The notes: a model not told the origin generated them from the letters alone. A stretch of DNA of 64,000 nt from RGIG5612 sp045546255 (GCA_045546255.1 JAZQCK010000035.1:62001-126000), one strand, 5' to 3'. Positions 25,796-35,749 are shown, numbered from the stretch's first letter. Translations and numbers: made by a program.

Positions 25796-26591
25796 ATGAG
25801 ATCTGAACAGCTGAAAAAACAAAAACACAGTAATGGGCAAACTTGCGGCAGGAGTAGCCGCTTTGGTGCTCGCTTTGCTAATGGTCTTCGGCTTGAATGG
25901 TGCAAGCGCAGCCGCAGATGAAAGCGACGCCTTTGTCATGCCGAATAATGGCATTCCGGTGCTCATTTTGAATATTGATGAGTCGCAAGGCACGATTGAC
26001 GGGACTCAGATGCGCGATCGGATCACCGCCTAGCTTGGGGATGAGATGAATTTTGAATTTACTCCACGCGGTGTTCCTGTGGATGTGGTTATGACAGGTG
26101 AGCAGGATTATTTTACGATCCGCACAGACCCTGAAAAAGCACAGATGGATGCCATAGGCTATGAATCAAAAGATGAAAGTATTGCCACTGTGGACAAATA
26201 TGGAATTGTTACTGCTGTTGGCCCAGGAGAGACAAGCATTCTGGTGACAACATATCGTATTCAAAAGCAGACCGCGGTGACCGTGGTTGTGACCGAGCCT
26301 GTAGAGCCGGTTGAACCTGCAGAGTATTTAATAGATTCCGGCGCGAAGAGTACCTGGAATAGGGGAAGCGGTGAAGGCACAACAATCGTTGTGAAACGGA
26401 GTATAGAAGATGAGACCTGTTTTGCGCATTTTACCGGGGTGAAAATCGATGGTAAGGAATTGAAAAAAGGCACGGACTATACAGCAAAACAGGGAAGCAC
26501 AATTGTAACGATCCTACCGGAAACGCTTGAAAAGCTATCTGCTTTGCTGTTGATATTGATTGTCGTAGGTGGCAAAAGAGCAAAACAGTAA
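25796..26591 (+). pseudogene. Decayed secreted/surface protein with Ig-like (BIG2) domain
   Basis: One frame from 25833 to 26591 is broken by a single TAG at 26031-26033. Before the stop lies a signal peptide (MGKLAAGVAALVLALLMVFGLNGASAA) and the sequence GIPVLILNIDESQGTID; after it comes a bacterial Ig-like type 2 segment (YESKDESIATVDKYGIVTAVGPGETSILV) and a domain with GVKIDGKELKKGTDYTAKQGSTIVTILPETLEKLSA, then an abrupt hydrophobic end. An ATG at 25796 reads MRSEQLKKQKHS in another frame and would join the signal peptide after a one-base shift. Two or three lesions make this a likely pseudogene. A terminator follows at 26615. Confidence 0.75.
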
Positions 26592-26614
26592 AATGATAAT
26601 AATCATCATCACAT

Positions 26615-26641
26615 GGAGCAGGGAGGCCTGCTCCTTTTTTT
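26615..26641 (+). terminator. Intrinsic terminator after the decayed surface gene
   Basis: GGAGCAGG/CCTGCTCC stem with a GAGG loop and seven Ts. Confidence 0.88.
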
Positions 26642-26657
26642 GAATTCTTAACGATAT

Positions 26658-26685
26658 TTGACAAAGGGATACAAGTTGATAAAAT
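26658..26685 (+). promoter_or_regulatory. Promoter of the AAA ATPase gene
   Basis: TTGACA (26658-26663), 16-base spacer, TAAAAT (26680-26685), about 54 bp before the start codon. Confidence 0.7.
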
Positions 26686-26739
26686 AGAAAGAAATAGAAA
26701 AGAAAGAAAATAACTGATAAAAATAGAAAAGAGGTTCAT

Positions 26740-27942
26740 ATGGCAAGAGATACTGTATTTGCTCCGTCTTTTGGAAACCGTCCCGCTCAACTGGTAGGCA
26801 GAGAGGAGATCCTTGGGAATTTTCTGCGAGGACTGAAAACAGATCCCGGAAGCAAAGAACGGGCAGTGCTCTTCTTAGGGCAAAGAGGGTCTGGGAAAAC
26901 CGTGCTCCTTTTGGAATTTGCCGATCTCGCCAAAGAAAACGGATTTATTGTAGCGTCTCCAACGATTGTCTCTTCCGGAATGCTGGAGCGTATCGTTGAA
27001 AAGATACAGGACGAAGGGGAACAGTTTCTAAGAAACAATCGAAAGAAACTCAGCGGAGGCAGCCTTGGTGCTTTTGGCTTTTCGGTTGGCCTGCAGTTTT
27101 CGGAAAAGGAGCAGGAGAAAAAAAGCTTTTCCTATAAGCTTTCAAAGTTATGCGATGCGCTGAATTCAAAAGGAAAAGGGGTGTTAATTCTGATCGATGA
27201 GGTGCAGGCTAATAGCCCGGATTTGAAAGAGCTGATCATTGCATATCAGGAAATGGTTGGAAGAGACAGCAATATTGCGCTTGTTCTTGCGGGACTGCCG
27301 GGAGCCGTTTCAAGCACTTTGAACGATAAAGTGCTGACCTTTTTAAACAGGGCAAGGAAAACGGAATTAAAAGAACTCAGAATCAGGGATGTGGATGCTT
27401 ATTATAAGCAGGCCTTTTCCAAGATGAAGATAAACGTACCTGATTACATGCGAAAAGATCTTTCTGAAGCAACCAAGGGTTCACCGTATATGATGCAGTT
27501 GCTTGGTCACTATTTGACGCTCTTTGCAGAAGACGGGCAGATTGTTACAGATAAGGATTTTCGTCAAGCGCTCCAGGCTGCAGAAGAAGACTATATCAAC
27601 GATATCTGTCGGACGACGCTGCATACACTTTCTGAAACGGATGAAATATTTCTACGGGCAATGGCGCAGGACGATGACATCAGCAAGGTGGCGGATATTG
27701 CTGAACGAATGGCTGTTAAAGCAGATTATATTCAAATCTACAAAAGGAGGCTTCTTGATGCGGGGGTGATCGAACAATGCGGTAGAGGAATGCTGAGGTT
27801 TGCGGTACCGTACTTGAGAGCCTGCCTGCTGGATGATCTAATGCTGGATGAGCAGGAACTGCTAACCACCTATCGAAGTCTGGATTCCACCCAGAAAAAG
27901 AGGCTGATGACATATTTGAAAAAACTAAGAACTGTTAAGTAG
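26740..27942 (+). CDS. AAA ATPase (Cdc6/STAND-like), function unknown
   Basis: 400 residues. Walker A GQRGSGKT at 47-54, Walker B VLILIDEVQ at about 148-156, LVLAGLPGAV as a sensor-1-like strand, then an alpha-helical lid and a C-terminal winged-helix-like region (about 300-395). The VGREEILGNFLRGL start resembles Orc1/Cdc6-type AAA_16 ATPases. No fused nuclease, kinase or membrane part. It stands alone behind its own promoter and next to a decayed gene; its stop codon overlaps that of the convergent PucR gene by 8 bases. I do not assign a process. Confidence 0.8.
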   Translation: MARDTVFAPSFGNRPAQLVGREEILGNFLRGLKTDPGSKERAVLFLGQRGSGKTVLLLEFADLAKENGFIVASPTIVSSGMLERIVEKIQDEGEQFLRNNRKKLSGGSLGAFGFSVGLQFSEKEQEKKSFSYKLSKLCDALNSKGKGVLILIDEVQANSPDLKELIIAYQEMVGRDSNIALVLAGLPGAVSSTLNDKVLTFLNRARKTELKELRIRDVDAYYKQAFSKMKINVPDYMRKDLSEATKGSPYMMQLLGHYLTLFAEDGQIVTDKDFRQALQAAEEDYINDICRTTLHTLSETDEIFLRAMAQDDDISKVADIAERMAVKADYIQIYKRRLLDAGVIEQCGRGMLRFAVPYLRACLLDDLMLDEQELLTTYRSLDSTQKKRLMTYLKKLRTVK

Positions 27943-29482
27943 GCTTGTGCTCTCTTTCAATAATACTGAAAGTCAGATACAGGTGCAGAAGATCGTCTCT
28001 ATTTTCTAATTCGTTATCCGTGATCTCGCGGATCCTCTTCAGCCGATAGATCATTGTGCTTCTTTGAATAAACAAATTTTTTGCTGCCTGAACAGTGTTC
28101 ATGCGGCAATCTAAATATACGCGGAGCGTCTCTAAATAGGATGTTCCGTTTTCTTTGTCATACTGTTCCAGACGGTAATAGATTGGTGAATAGAGATGGC
28201 CGAGATCAGAGTTTTCGGTCAGCATGTTGTAGATGTACTGAAGGGTGTATCTGGAAAACCAGTGGATCCATTCCATTGGCTTTTCGCTCATTCCAATTGT
28301 AAGGGCCATTTCTGCCTGCCTGTACATGATCTGGAGATTGTAAAAATCGTCCGAGTAGTTACTGATGCCGATGCGAAAGTTGTTTTCCCTGACAAATAAA
28401 CTAAGAACATCCGAGAAACTTTCCAGAGAACCGGAACGTGTCTCGTTAATGATCAGGACAATATGATCCTGATAAGGAAAGGCAATTGCGGAAGGGAAGA
28501 GTTCGGAGGCCTCACTTGCGTAGTAATCCAGTGAAGAAATAAATAAGTCATCCGGACTGACATGGATCGAGGCCAGCCGGTAGGAGTTTGTATATGTCCA
28601 GGAGATTCTTTTTAATTCGCTTTCAATTGCCTGGCGATTGGTTTTTCCTGTTTCTAAGGCTTCGGCGAGAAGACGGGAAAGACCGTCCCCTGGTGCTACG
28701 TTCTGAAGAGAAAGTTGGTTGAGGCTTTGGATGAAATGCTGCGAAAGATATTCTAACAGAGCTTCGTCTGTACTTCTAAGCGGACGAAGGCATTCTGTAA
28801 TGATCACACGAAAAAGGAAGTGGTCATTCCGAAAAATATTTTTAGCAAGGACGCGGTGCGGGAGCATTTCACCTTCGTAGTAAAATACATCTTTCAATTC
28901 GGAAATACGCTTATATTCCTTGTCATATTTAAATGCGCTGATAATATCCTCTGGTATTGCAAAATCATCGGAGGGGAGATCAGGCTCCGGATAGCCGCCA
29001 TACTTTTTGTTGATCTCATTTTGATAAATGATATGCAGTTCATTATTCATTATGGTAAGACCATTTTCAAAAATATCTGAGGAGATATCCAGCATTTTTT
29101 GATATCTTTGGCGAAGGTGACTGATAAAAGCTGCAGCATATAAACCGTTCTCCCACTCGTCAAAAAGATCAAAAACAGAATTCACCTGCTTAAAATGAGA
29201 AAGCAGAGAAGACTTTTCATTTATCACAAGCAGATGGTCGATTTTATCGGCGGTTCTTTTTGTAAGTGCACCCAGAGAAATGCAGGCAGTGTTTTTTTCA
29301 ATCTGTTTTATCCGGTTAAAGTCTTTCGCTTCCCCTATGTATAGTTTGTCCGACTCAAGAATAGATTCTCCTTCGCAAAAAACGGGCCTGGAAAAGATAA
29401 GCGCATCAGACGAAGACTTAAAAAAGCCTATATTTACAATATTTACAAGGCGATCCCTGATAATTTCTAATGATAATTTCAT
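27935..29482 (-). CDS. PucR/CdaR-type transcriptional regulator
   Basis: 515 residues ending in the PucR C-terminal helix-turn-helix (YLETLRVYLDCRMNTVQAAKNLFIQRSTMIYRLKRI, about 455-495), with a GGDEF-like degenerate middle domain (about 290-420, ASIHVSPDDLFISSL ... FRIGISNYSDD) as in CdaR-type proteins. AAAGGAG precedes the ATG. It diverges from the methyltransferase-like gene at 29667 with 184 bp between, the usual position of a local activator; the inducer is unknown. Confidence 0.87.
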   Translation of the reverse strand: MKLSLEIIRDRLVNIVNIGFFKSSSDALIFSRPVFCEGESILESDKLYIGEAKDFNRIKQIEKNTACISLGALTKRTADKIDHLLVINEKSSLLSHFKQVNSVFDLFDEWENGLYAAAFISHLRQRYQKMLDISSDIFENGLTIMNNELHIIYQNEINKKYGGYPEPDLPSDDFAIPEDIISAFKYDKEYKRISELKDVFYYEGEMLPHRVLAKNIFRNDHFLFRVIITECLRPLRSTDEALLEYLSQHFIQSLNQLSLQNVAPGDGLSRLLAEALETGKTNRQAIESELKRISWTYTNSYRLASIHVSPDDLFISSLDYYASEASELFPSAIAFPYQDHIVLIINETRSGSLESFSDVLSLFVRENNFRIGISNYSDDFYNLQIMYRQAEMALTIGMSEKPMEWIHWFSRYTLQYIYNMLTENSDLGHLYSPIYYRLEQYDKENGTSYLETLRVYLDCRMNTVQAAKNLFIQRSTMIYRLKRIREITDNELENRDDLLHLYLTFSIIEREHKPT

Positions 29483-29666
29483 AACAAAACTCCTTTGGTC
29501 ACAGTGTACAAATTGAAAGATGAAATGTCAATCGGCATGTCGTATTTACGATAGGGGAACTGCAAGGTAGAATTTGTCTGTCAAAAGTGATCGGCAGTGA
29601 AGACTGCGACTAAAACAGTTTGTAATATTTTAATCATATAGAGAAGAAGCATAGGAGGATTTAAAA

Positions 29667-30722
29667 ATGCCTGAGAACAACGGACCACAGTTTGATTTTA
29701 AAGCAAACTATTTAAATTTTTTGAACCATAAGCCAACCAGTCTTGTGCCAAATGCCTTTGTTGGAAATAAGGTTATGGGATTTGGAGCAGTCAATGGACC
29801 GTCAATTGAAAAAGGCGCACAGTTTGGTGACTGCATGGATGGTTTTGGAATCCGCTGGGAATATCCGGCAACTGGTGACGGAGCAGCAATTCCGGCAAAT
29901 GATGTTTTCGTTCTGGAAGATATCTGTGACTGGAGAGAAGTGGTTAAGATCCCGGATCCGGCTGAGTTTGACTGGAAAGCAGCTTACGCAATGGAATGCC
30001 AGATGATCGGAGAGCCGGACAGAGAGCATGAAGTTGTAGAGTTTGGCTTTGGTAACGGTGTTTATGAGCGCCTTGCAGCTCTTATGGGATTTGAAGAAGC
30101 TCTTTATTCTATGGCAGCAGAGCCGGAAGAAGTTAATGCACTGTTTGAGGCAATTACGGATTATAAAATTAAAGCGTTGGATTATATTATTGACGCATAT
30201 CATCCGGATACGATCATGTACTATGATGATGTCTGCACAGAGCGTTCACCATTCTTCTCGTTAGATACGTTCCGTGCCATCGTAAAGCCGCATCACAAAC
30301 GTTTTGCAGATGAGTGCTGGAAGAGAGGCATTATTCCGATGTATCACTGCTGTGGAAAAGCAGAATCTCTCGTTGAAGATATGATCGACATCGGATGGGC
30401 TGTATGGTCTTCCGTTCAGAAAACAAACGATATTGCAAGCCTGATCGAAAAATATGGCGATAAGATCGGATTCTCCGGCGGATATGATTCCACAGGCCCA
30501 GTAAGCCGTCTGGATGCTTCCCAGGAGATGATCGACGCGGAAGTGAAAAGATGCATTGATGAATATGGTAAATATCATAAAGCATATTGCTTCTTTGGAT
30601 TCAAATATTCCGGAACTCTTGATCCGGCAAACACGGCAAGAGAAATGGGCAAGATCGTAGAATCCATGATGAGACAGTCATTTGAAAAACTGATGAGCGA
30701 AATGCCACCACAGCAGGCTTAA
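29667..30722 (+). CDS. Uroporphyrinogen decarboxylase-family (MtaA/CmuA-like) methyltransferase
   Basis: 351 residues of the URO-D fold. MYHCCGKAESLV (about residue 226) gives the His/Cys cluster that binds zinc in MtaA/CmuA-type methyl-cobamide methyltransferases; FGFGNGVYERLAALMGFEEAL and YDDVCTERSPFFSLDTFR are consistent with that branch rather than with HemE. Such proteins move methyl groups between methoxylated or methylated substrates, corrinoid proteins and thiols. No corrinoid protein or reactivase gene lies beside it here. CATAGGAGGATTTAAAA precedes the ATG. The divergent PucR-type gene is the probable regulator. Confidence 0.82.
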   Translation: MPENNGPQFDFKANYLNFLNHKPTSLVPNAFVGNKVMGFGAVNGPSIEKGAQFGDCMDGFGIRWEYPATGDGAAIPANDVFVLEDICDWREVVKIPDPAEFDWKAAYAMECQMIGEPDREHEVVEFGFGNGVYERLAALMGFEEALYSMAAEPEEVNALFEAITDYKIKALDYIIDAYHPDTIMYYDDVCTERSPFFSLDTFRAIVKPHHKRFADECWKRGIIPMYHCCGKAESLVEDMIDIGWAVWSSVQKTNDIASLIEKYGDKIGFSGGYDSTGPVSRLDASQEMIDAEVKRCIDEYGKYHKAYCFFGFKYSGTLDPANTAREMGKIVESMMRQSFEKLMSEMPPQQA

Positions 30723-30759
30723 GAAAAGCTGATTATGGGATTGTAGAGGGGATTATATG

Positions 30760-30786
30760 AAAAGAGGGCAGCGAGGCCCTCTTTTT
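30760..30786. terminator. Bidirectional terminator between the methyltransferase and FtsX-type genes
   Basis: AAAGAGGGC/GCCCTCTTT stem with a six-base loop and T runs on both strands. Confidence 0.9.
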
Positions 30787-30813
30787 ACGTATATTTGATT
30801 GAAGCTGTTCGCC

Positions 30814-33800
30814 TTACATATCGTTTAGCTTCAAATGTTTTACTTTTCGAAGCGCGATCATATTGATCACGATCGAAAAGACAGCTGTGATCACCGCTGC
30901 GTAGAGCCAGGGGGAAAAACTGATTCCGTGGAAGAAATACAGAGAATCCTGTTCGAGTGTGCTGATGATGATATTTCCGAGAAGGGATCCGATTCCAAGC
31001 CCTAAGACGATTCCAACGATCGTTGTTAAAACACTTTCCATGGAAACATAACGCAGCACTTCTTTGGTGGTGAAGCCATTGATGCGCATGACAACCAGTT
31101 CGCGTTTTTTTCTGTTCAGGTACATATTGACCAGATTCAGCAAAACGAAAAATGCCAGCATTCCGGATGCGACGATCAGAACAAGCGTTATGATCGTAAG
31201 AACCTTGGTCAGCGAGCTGTAATTTTTTTTCACTTCATCTTTTATCGTAACAGTATTGTATCCCGGAATGTCTCCGACAATTGCATCGATTTCTTCTTTG
31301 TTGAGCTCTGAGAATGTCCAAAGAACATTGTCGACAGGCTCTCTGCCGAATGCTTTTTGGAAGGCTTCCCGCGACATAAAGAAGTTACGGCCCATTTTGT
31401 TATCAAAAATGCCGGAGACTTTTACTTCGCGAGGTGACATATCTGTATCGTAAAACGTGATGAATCCGCCCACTTTATAACCGTTTAGCTCTGCAAACTT
31501 TTTCGGGACGATCACACCTTCGTCATCGAAGGTTAGCTCCTCATCGCCATATGCAGACTTCAGTTCAAAACCGGCTTTGATCATTTCGGGGTCAGAGCAG
31601 TAAAGCTTGGCAAGATGCATGGAGTCTTTCGCTTTATATCCATAATTGCCGACTGCTAAAGGCATTGCGTCAATTCCTTTTTCGCTCAGAGCTTTAGAGA
31701 TCTCCTCTTCGGCCTCGGCATTGACGTCGGGCTCAAAAGCAATTTCCTGTTCATATTTCATTTTTACATCGAACTGTTCATCCAGAGCTTTATTGATGCT
31801 GTAGCGGATATGGAACCCGATGACCAGCAAAGTACAGCAGCCGGCAATGCTGATGGTTGTGATCAGCACGCGCCGCCAGTCTGTTGCAATATTGCGGAAG
31901 ATCAATCTGGAATATAGCGAAGAGCCTTTTGTGGAAGTGCTCTTTGAAGCCTTTTTCTTACCCTTAGGCAATTCATATTGCATCAGTTCTCTTGCTGTCT
32001 GTCTGAGCAGATGGATGCAGGCCCAGCAAACAGCTGCGATCGCAAGCAGAATGCCGGCAATGACCACGATTCCAAAAAGACCGGCTTTAAAACGCGGCAG
32101 CACACCCTCTGTCATATAGAAGTTCCGGTATGTGCCGAGGATGATCTTTTGAACCAATGTATATCCAACTGCAGTACCAAGCAGTATGCCGATCAGAGTA
32201 GAGCTTGTTCCAAACAGCAGATATTTCATGAGCACTTCTTTATTGAAAAAGCCCAAAGCTTTTTGCGCACCCACCAGTGTCCGCTGTTCTCCAATGATAC
32301 GGCCTAAGGTGACATAGATGACCAGAGCGCCAACCAGGATAAAGACAAGGGCAAAGGTGATTCCCAGCTTAGCCACATTTCCGGAGGATTGTTCAACATG
32401 GGCAAAGCCGCCGTTTTCTTTTGCACCTAACATGATGAAGTAGCAGTGTGGAAGATCCTCCAGCTGTTTTTTCGCATCTTCTAATTCCGCCGCACCATCG
32501 GCATATTCTGCTTCTGCCTCTTTCAGTTTTTCTTCTGCCTCGTCCAGCTGCTTCTTTCCTTCTTCGAGTTTTAAAACGCCGTCATTATATTCTGCCAGCT
32601 TTTGTTCGTAGAGCGCTTTGCCTTCGTTTAGCTGTGCAAGGGCAGCGTTAAACTCGGCAAGGCCTGCGTTGTACCGGGCCAATCCTTCGTCATACTGTGC
32701 CTTTTTGCTGTTATATTCTGCAAGGCCGGCATTGTACTGGGAAAGTGCATCGTTATATTTAGCCAGTGCATCATCATACTCGGCTTTTTTCTCAACATAT
32801 TCGTTGTGCCCGTCGGTCCATTGTTTCAGTTGTTCACTGACCTGATTATAGAGTGTGACGATTTCGGTTTCTTCTATCCTGGCGATTACTTCTTCATATT
32901 TATCTGCTTCATCAATCTTTTCAAGGAGCTCTGCGATTGCGTTATAAAGGGCCGTTCTGAACTGATCAACGGAAACGATAGCGGCTTCCAGATCGATCGT
33001 TACTTTCGAATCTTCAACCCCTTCCACGCTTTCAATGACTGCAAATTGATAGATGGATAGGTTTGGATCACTTGCATCATCTACATGTTTGCTTTCTGCC
33101 CACTTGATCTTTGCGGCGTCTTCTTCGCTGATGATCTCTTTAAGGGCGTTTTGCATCTTTTGGCGGACGTCTTCTTTTTTGTCTTCTGCCGTGTTATAGG
33201 CATCGGTTAATGTTTTATTGGCCACGTCCAGCTTGGCTTTTCCATCGTCCAGCTGGGATTTTCCATCCGCTAGCTGAGCAGCCGCTGCATCGAGTTTTGC
33301 CTTGCCTTCATCCAGTAATGCTTTTGCACTGTCAAGCTGTGCCTTTGCGGCACTCAGTTTGGCAGCATATTCAGCCCGCAGTGCTTCTGCTGCATTCAGC
33401 TGCGCGCCTCCTTCGTCCAACTGTTTTTTTGCTGCCTCCAGCTCTTTCAGACCATCTTCATATTTTTGCTTGTTTGTCTTAAGCAGTTCAGTGTTTTCGT
33501 CCAGCTCTTTTCTGGCATCCGCTAATTTTTGTTCGCCTTCATCAATCTTTTCCTGCATGGAGCTTCGGATGCTGTCTTCCCGTTGTTTTTGCAGCTCTTC
33601 GTTGAGCGGCTCCAGTTTTTTCTTCAACGGGTCTACAATGTTGTGATACTTTTTGCTGAACATGAAACATTCCGAGGCACCTTTTACACGGATTTCAGCC
33701 TTCATAAAACATCCATCCAGTTTTTCCAAATCGAACGCCTCTTTATTGACCAGCACATATCTGTCGCCGGGAACATAGTTCCGCCTTCCGAAATGATCCG

Positions 33801-34323
33801 GATGGACCACGCTTCCTGTGATCAGAAAATCTTTTCCTGTGAGATAAGAGAGAAGTTCACCTGCAGAGTCTGTCACGCTGATATGGTCTCCGACAGAAAG
33901 AGAAAGTCCACTCATGATTTCTTCTTCAACGACACATTCGTTGCATGTTTGAGGCAGTCTGCCTTCTTTCAGTTCGACTTGATTCAGCTGTTCCGTAAGA
34001 GAAACTACACCCACGCTTTCCTGCAGGTTATCTTTTTTAATGTTTCCGTTAATATAATAAAGGCCTTCTACCAGCTCTACGCCTTCTGTATTTTCGAAAG
34101 CTTTGATATCCTCTTCGCTTAAAAGAAGCGTAGAGGTGATTTCGATGTCACGGAAATTATGTGCCCTGTAAAACTTATCTGCACTGCTTCTAAGTGAAAA
34201 AGCAGCAAAATTAATGCCCAGGAAGGAAGCAGCTGCCAGTAGGGCGATGATCAGGATCGAAAGATAGGAAACGATCTCTTTTTTGATATTTCGAATTGTG
34301 TCTTTTAATTGTGTCTTTTTCAT
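30814..34323 (-). CDS. FtsX-type ABC permease with a large coiled-coil domain
   Basis: 1169 residues. One N-terminal membrane span (about 15-37), an extracytoplasmic MacB-like domain, then about 400 residues of predicted coiled coil (about 250-650) with heptads such as YNAGLAEYNSKKAQYDEG, followed by two FtsX domains with membrane segments near 660-790 and 1045-1160. It overlaps no gene but starts 4 bases after the ATPase stop codon, so the pair is one operon and one transporter. Members of this long group occur widely in Bacillota; the cargo is unknown and may be a membrane or cell-wall component. The repeats in DNA at about 32600-32760 and 33230-33420 come from the heptads. Confidence 0.92.
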   Translation of the reverse strand: MKKTQLKDTIRNIKKEIVSYLSILIIALLAAASFLGINFAAFSLRSSADKFYRAHNFRDIEITSTLLLSEEDIKAFENTEGVELVEGLYYINGNIKKDNLQESVGVVSLTEQLNQVELKEGRLPQTCNECVVEEEIMSGLSLSVGDHISVTDSAGELLSYLTGKDFLITGSVVHPDHFGRRNYVPGDRYVLVNKEAFDLEKLDGCFMKAEIRVKGASECFMFSKKYHNIVDPLKKKLEPLNEELQKQREDSIRSSMQEKIDEGEQKLADARKELDENTELLKTNKQKYEDGLKELEAAKKQLDEGGAQLNAAEALRAEYAAKLSAAKAQLDSAKALLDEGKAKLDAAAAQLADGKSQLDDGKAKLDVANKTLTDAYNTAEDKKEDVRQKMQNALKEIISEEDAAKIKWAESKHVDDASDPNLSIYQFAVIESVEGVEDSKVTIDLEAAIVSVDQFRTALYNAIAELLEKIDEADKYEEVIARIEETEIVTLYNQVSEQLKQWTDGHNEYVEKKAEYDDALAKYNDALSQYNAGLAEYNSKKAQYDEGLARYNAGLAEFNAALAQLNEGKALYEQKLAEYNDGVLKLEEGKKQLDEAEEKLKEAEAEYADGAAELEDAKKQLEDLPHCYFIMLGAKENGGFAHVEQSSGNVAKLGITFALVFILVGALVIYVTLGRIIGEQRTLVGAQKALGFFNKEVLMKYLLFGTSSTLIGILLGTAVGYTLVQKIILGTYRNFYMTEGVLPRFKAGLFGIVVIAGILLAIAAVCWACIHLLRQTARELMQYELPKGKKKASKSTSTKGSSLYSRLIFRNIATDWRRVLITTISIAGCCTLLVIGFHIRYSINKALDEQFDVKMKYEQEIAFEPDVNAEAEEEISKALSEKGIDAMPLAVGNYGYKAKDSMHLAKLYCSDPEMIKAGFELKSAYGDEELTFDDEGVIVPKKFAELNGYKVGGFITFYDTDMSPREVKVSGIFDNKMGRNFFMSREAFQKAFGREPVDNVLWTFSELNKEEIDAIVGDIPGYNTVTIKDEVKKNYSSLTKVLTIITLVLIVASGMLAFFVLLNLVNMYLNRKKRELVVMRINGFTTKEVLRYVSMESVLTTIVGIVLGLGIGSLLGNIIISTLEQDSLYFFHGISFSPWLYAAVITAVFSIVINMIALRKVKHLKLNDM

Positions 34324-34327
34324 TTAT

Positions 34328-35548
34328 CTACCAGGAAAGCTCTGTCGCGGATACCGGATTGAGGTTCCATTTGATACTGGCGATCTTACCTGAACGGAGT
34401 TTTACAACTCTGTTTGCCATTTTTGCAATTTCTGCATTGTGCGTAACCATGACGACGGTCGTGCCCTGGTTTTTTACAATGTCTTCGATGACCTTCAGCA
34501 CTTCCTGGCCGGTCGCAAAATCGAGTGCGGCTGTCGGCTCGTCTGCAAGGATTACACGAGGTCTTTTTACCAGCGCTCTTGCAATTGCGATTCTTTGCTG
34601 CTGTCCGCCTGAAAGCTGCGCCGGGAAATTGCCTGCTTTTTCAGCCATTCCAACTTTTCCTAATGCTTCGAGCGAAGACATTGGGTCTTTTACAAGCTCT
34701 GCAATAAATTCCACATTTTCAAGAGCCGTAAGGTTTGGCATGAGATTATACGCCTGAAAGATAAAGCCGACGTACTGTCTGCGGAACATTGTCTGTTCAG
34801 CATCGGTCGGATGGGAGTAATCTTTTCCTTCAATCAACAAAGTGCCGTCCGTCAGGAAGTCCATCCCACCGATGATATTCATCATTGTGGATTTACCACA
34901 GCCGGATTCTCCCAGTACAACGACAAATTCGTTTTCATAAATATCCAGATCAATGCCCTTAAGAACTCGTGAGATGCCTTCTCCGGAAGGGAACTCTTTA
35001 ATGATATTACGGAGGGAGATCAGGACCTTCTTTTCTTCCCCTGTATCTACGATCAGACCTTTTTCTTCGATCGTCATAGCAGCAAGTGCGGCCATTCTTT
35101 CGCAAAGCTGAAGGTCTTCTTCGCTATATAAACTTCCGTCGAGTTTGTTAATGATCTGAATGCAGCCGACGGCATTATGCAGATTGTTTAAAGGGACACA
35201 GATCATCGAGTGGGTCACAAAATCCGGGCTATCAAACACTGTACCTTCAAAGCGCGGATCATTTTCCGCATCTTCGATCTGAATCGAGCGATTGTTTAGG
35301 ATGACATCCGCTTCCGTTCCGCTTTCTGCAGAAATGCTGACTCCGGTAATGTCGGTGGGGCCTGTAAAGAACAGGGGGAATAGACGGTCCGTTTTATCGT
35401 CCCGGAACCACAGAATGCCGGCTTCGCTTTTTAAGAACTTGATAATAATTTCCATGCAGCCGCTTAAAGCCTCATCAAGGCTTTCTACTTCAAGAAGCTG
35501 CTCCATGATCTGCCAGATTGCTTTCGTATAACGTGAACTGTTATTCAT
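34328..35548 (-). CDS. ABC transporter ATPase with N-terminal GAF sensor domain
   Basis: 406 residues. Residues about 10-162 look like a GAF domain (AGILWFRD ... MICVPLNNLHNAVGCIQIINK ... SEEDLQLCERMAALAA). Residues about 176-400 are a MacB/LolD-type ATPase: Walker A GESGCGKST at 213-221, signature LSGGQQQR, Walker B VILADEP, H-loop VTHN. It partners the FtsX-type permease encoded directly downstream. GAF domains bind small molecules or sense redox state, so ATP use may be allosterically gated; the ligand is not evident. A possible extended -10 element (TGTTACAAT, around 35614-35622) lies upstream. Confidence 0.93.
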   Translation of the reverse strand: MNNSSRYTKAIWQIMEQLLEVESLDEALSGCMEIIIKFLKSEAGILWFRDDKTDRLFPLFFTGPTDITGVSISAESGTEADVILNNRSIQIEDAENDPRFEGTVFDSPDFVTHSMICVPLNNLHNAVGCIQIINKLDGSLYSEEDLQLCERMAALAAMTIEEKGLIVDTGEEKKVLISLRNIIKEFPSGEGISRVLKGIDLDIYENEFVVVLGESGCGKSTMMNIIGGMDFLTDGTLLIEGKDYSHPTDAEQTMFRRQYVGFIFQAYNLMPNLTALENVEFIAELVKDPMSSLEALGKVGMAEKAGNFPAQLSGGQQQRIAIARALVKRPRVILADEPTAALDFATGQEVLKVIEDIVKNQGTTVVMVTHNAEIAKMANRVVKLRSGKIASIKWNLNPVSATELSW

Positions 35549-35749
35549 CTTTGGCTCTTCTTTCCTTTGCTCAGTCTTGCTAGACCTTTTACCGGGTAAA
35601 TATTATTCTTCATTGTAACATATTTACCTGTCTTCAGAATCATAAAAGCGAACGAGAACACACAGAAGTTCCATGCGTGTGGAATCACATCGGAATATAC
35701 AACAATATTGCATAAAACGAGAAGAAATGAGGAATATTTATTGAATAAA

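Noticed and set aside
26046..26591. Independent 181-residue gene after the TAG
   Set aside because: It is in the same frame as the signal peptide upstream and lacks a ribosome site, so it is better read as the second half of a broken gene.
32448..33646. Several long plus-strand open frames and repeated DNA inside the FtsX-type gene
   Set aside because: They are shadows of the heptad-repeat coiled coil on the minus strand; the repeats are degenerate and in codon phase, so they are neither genes nor a CRISPR array.
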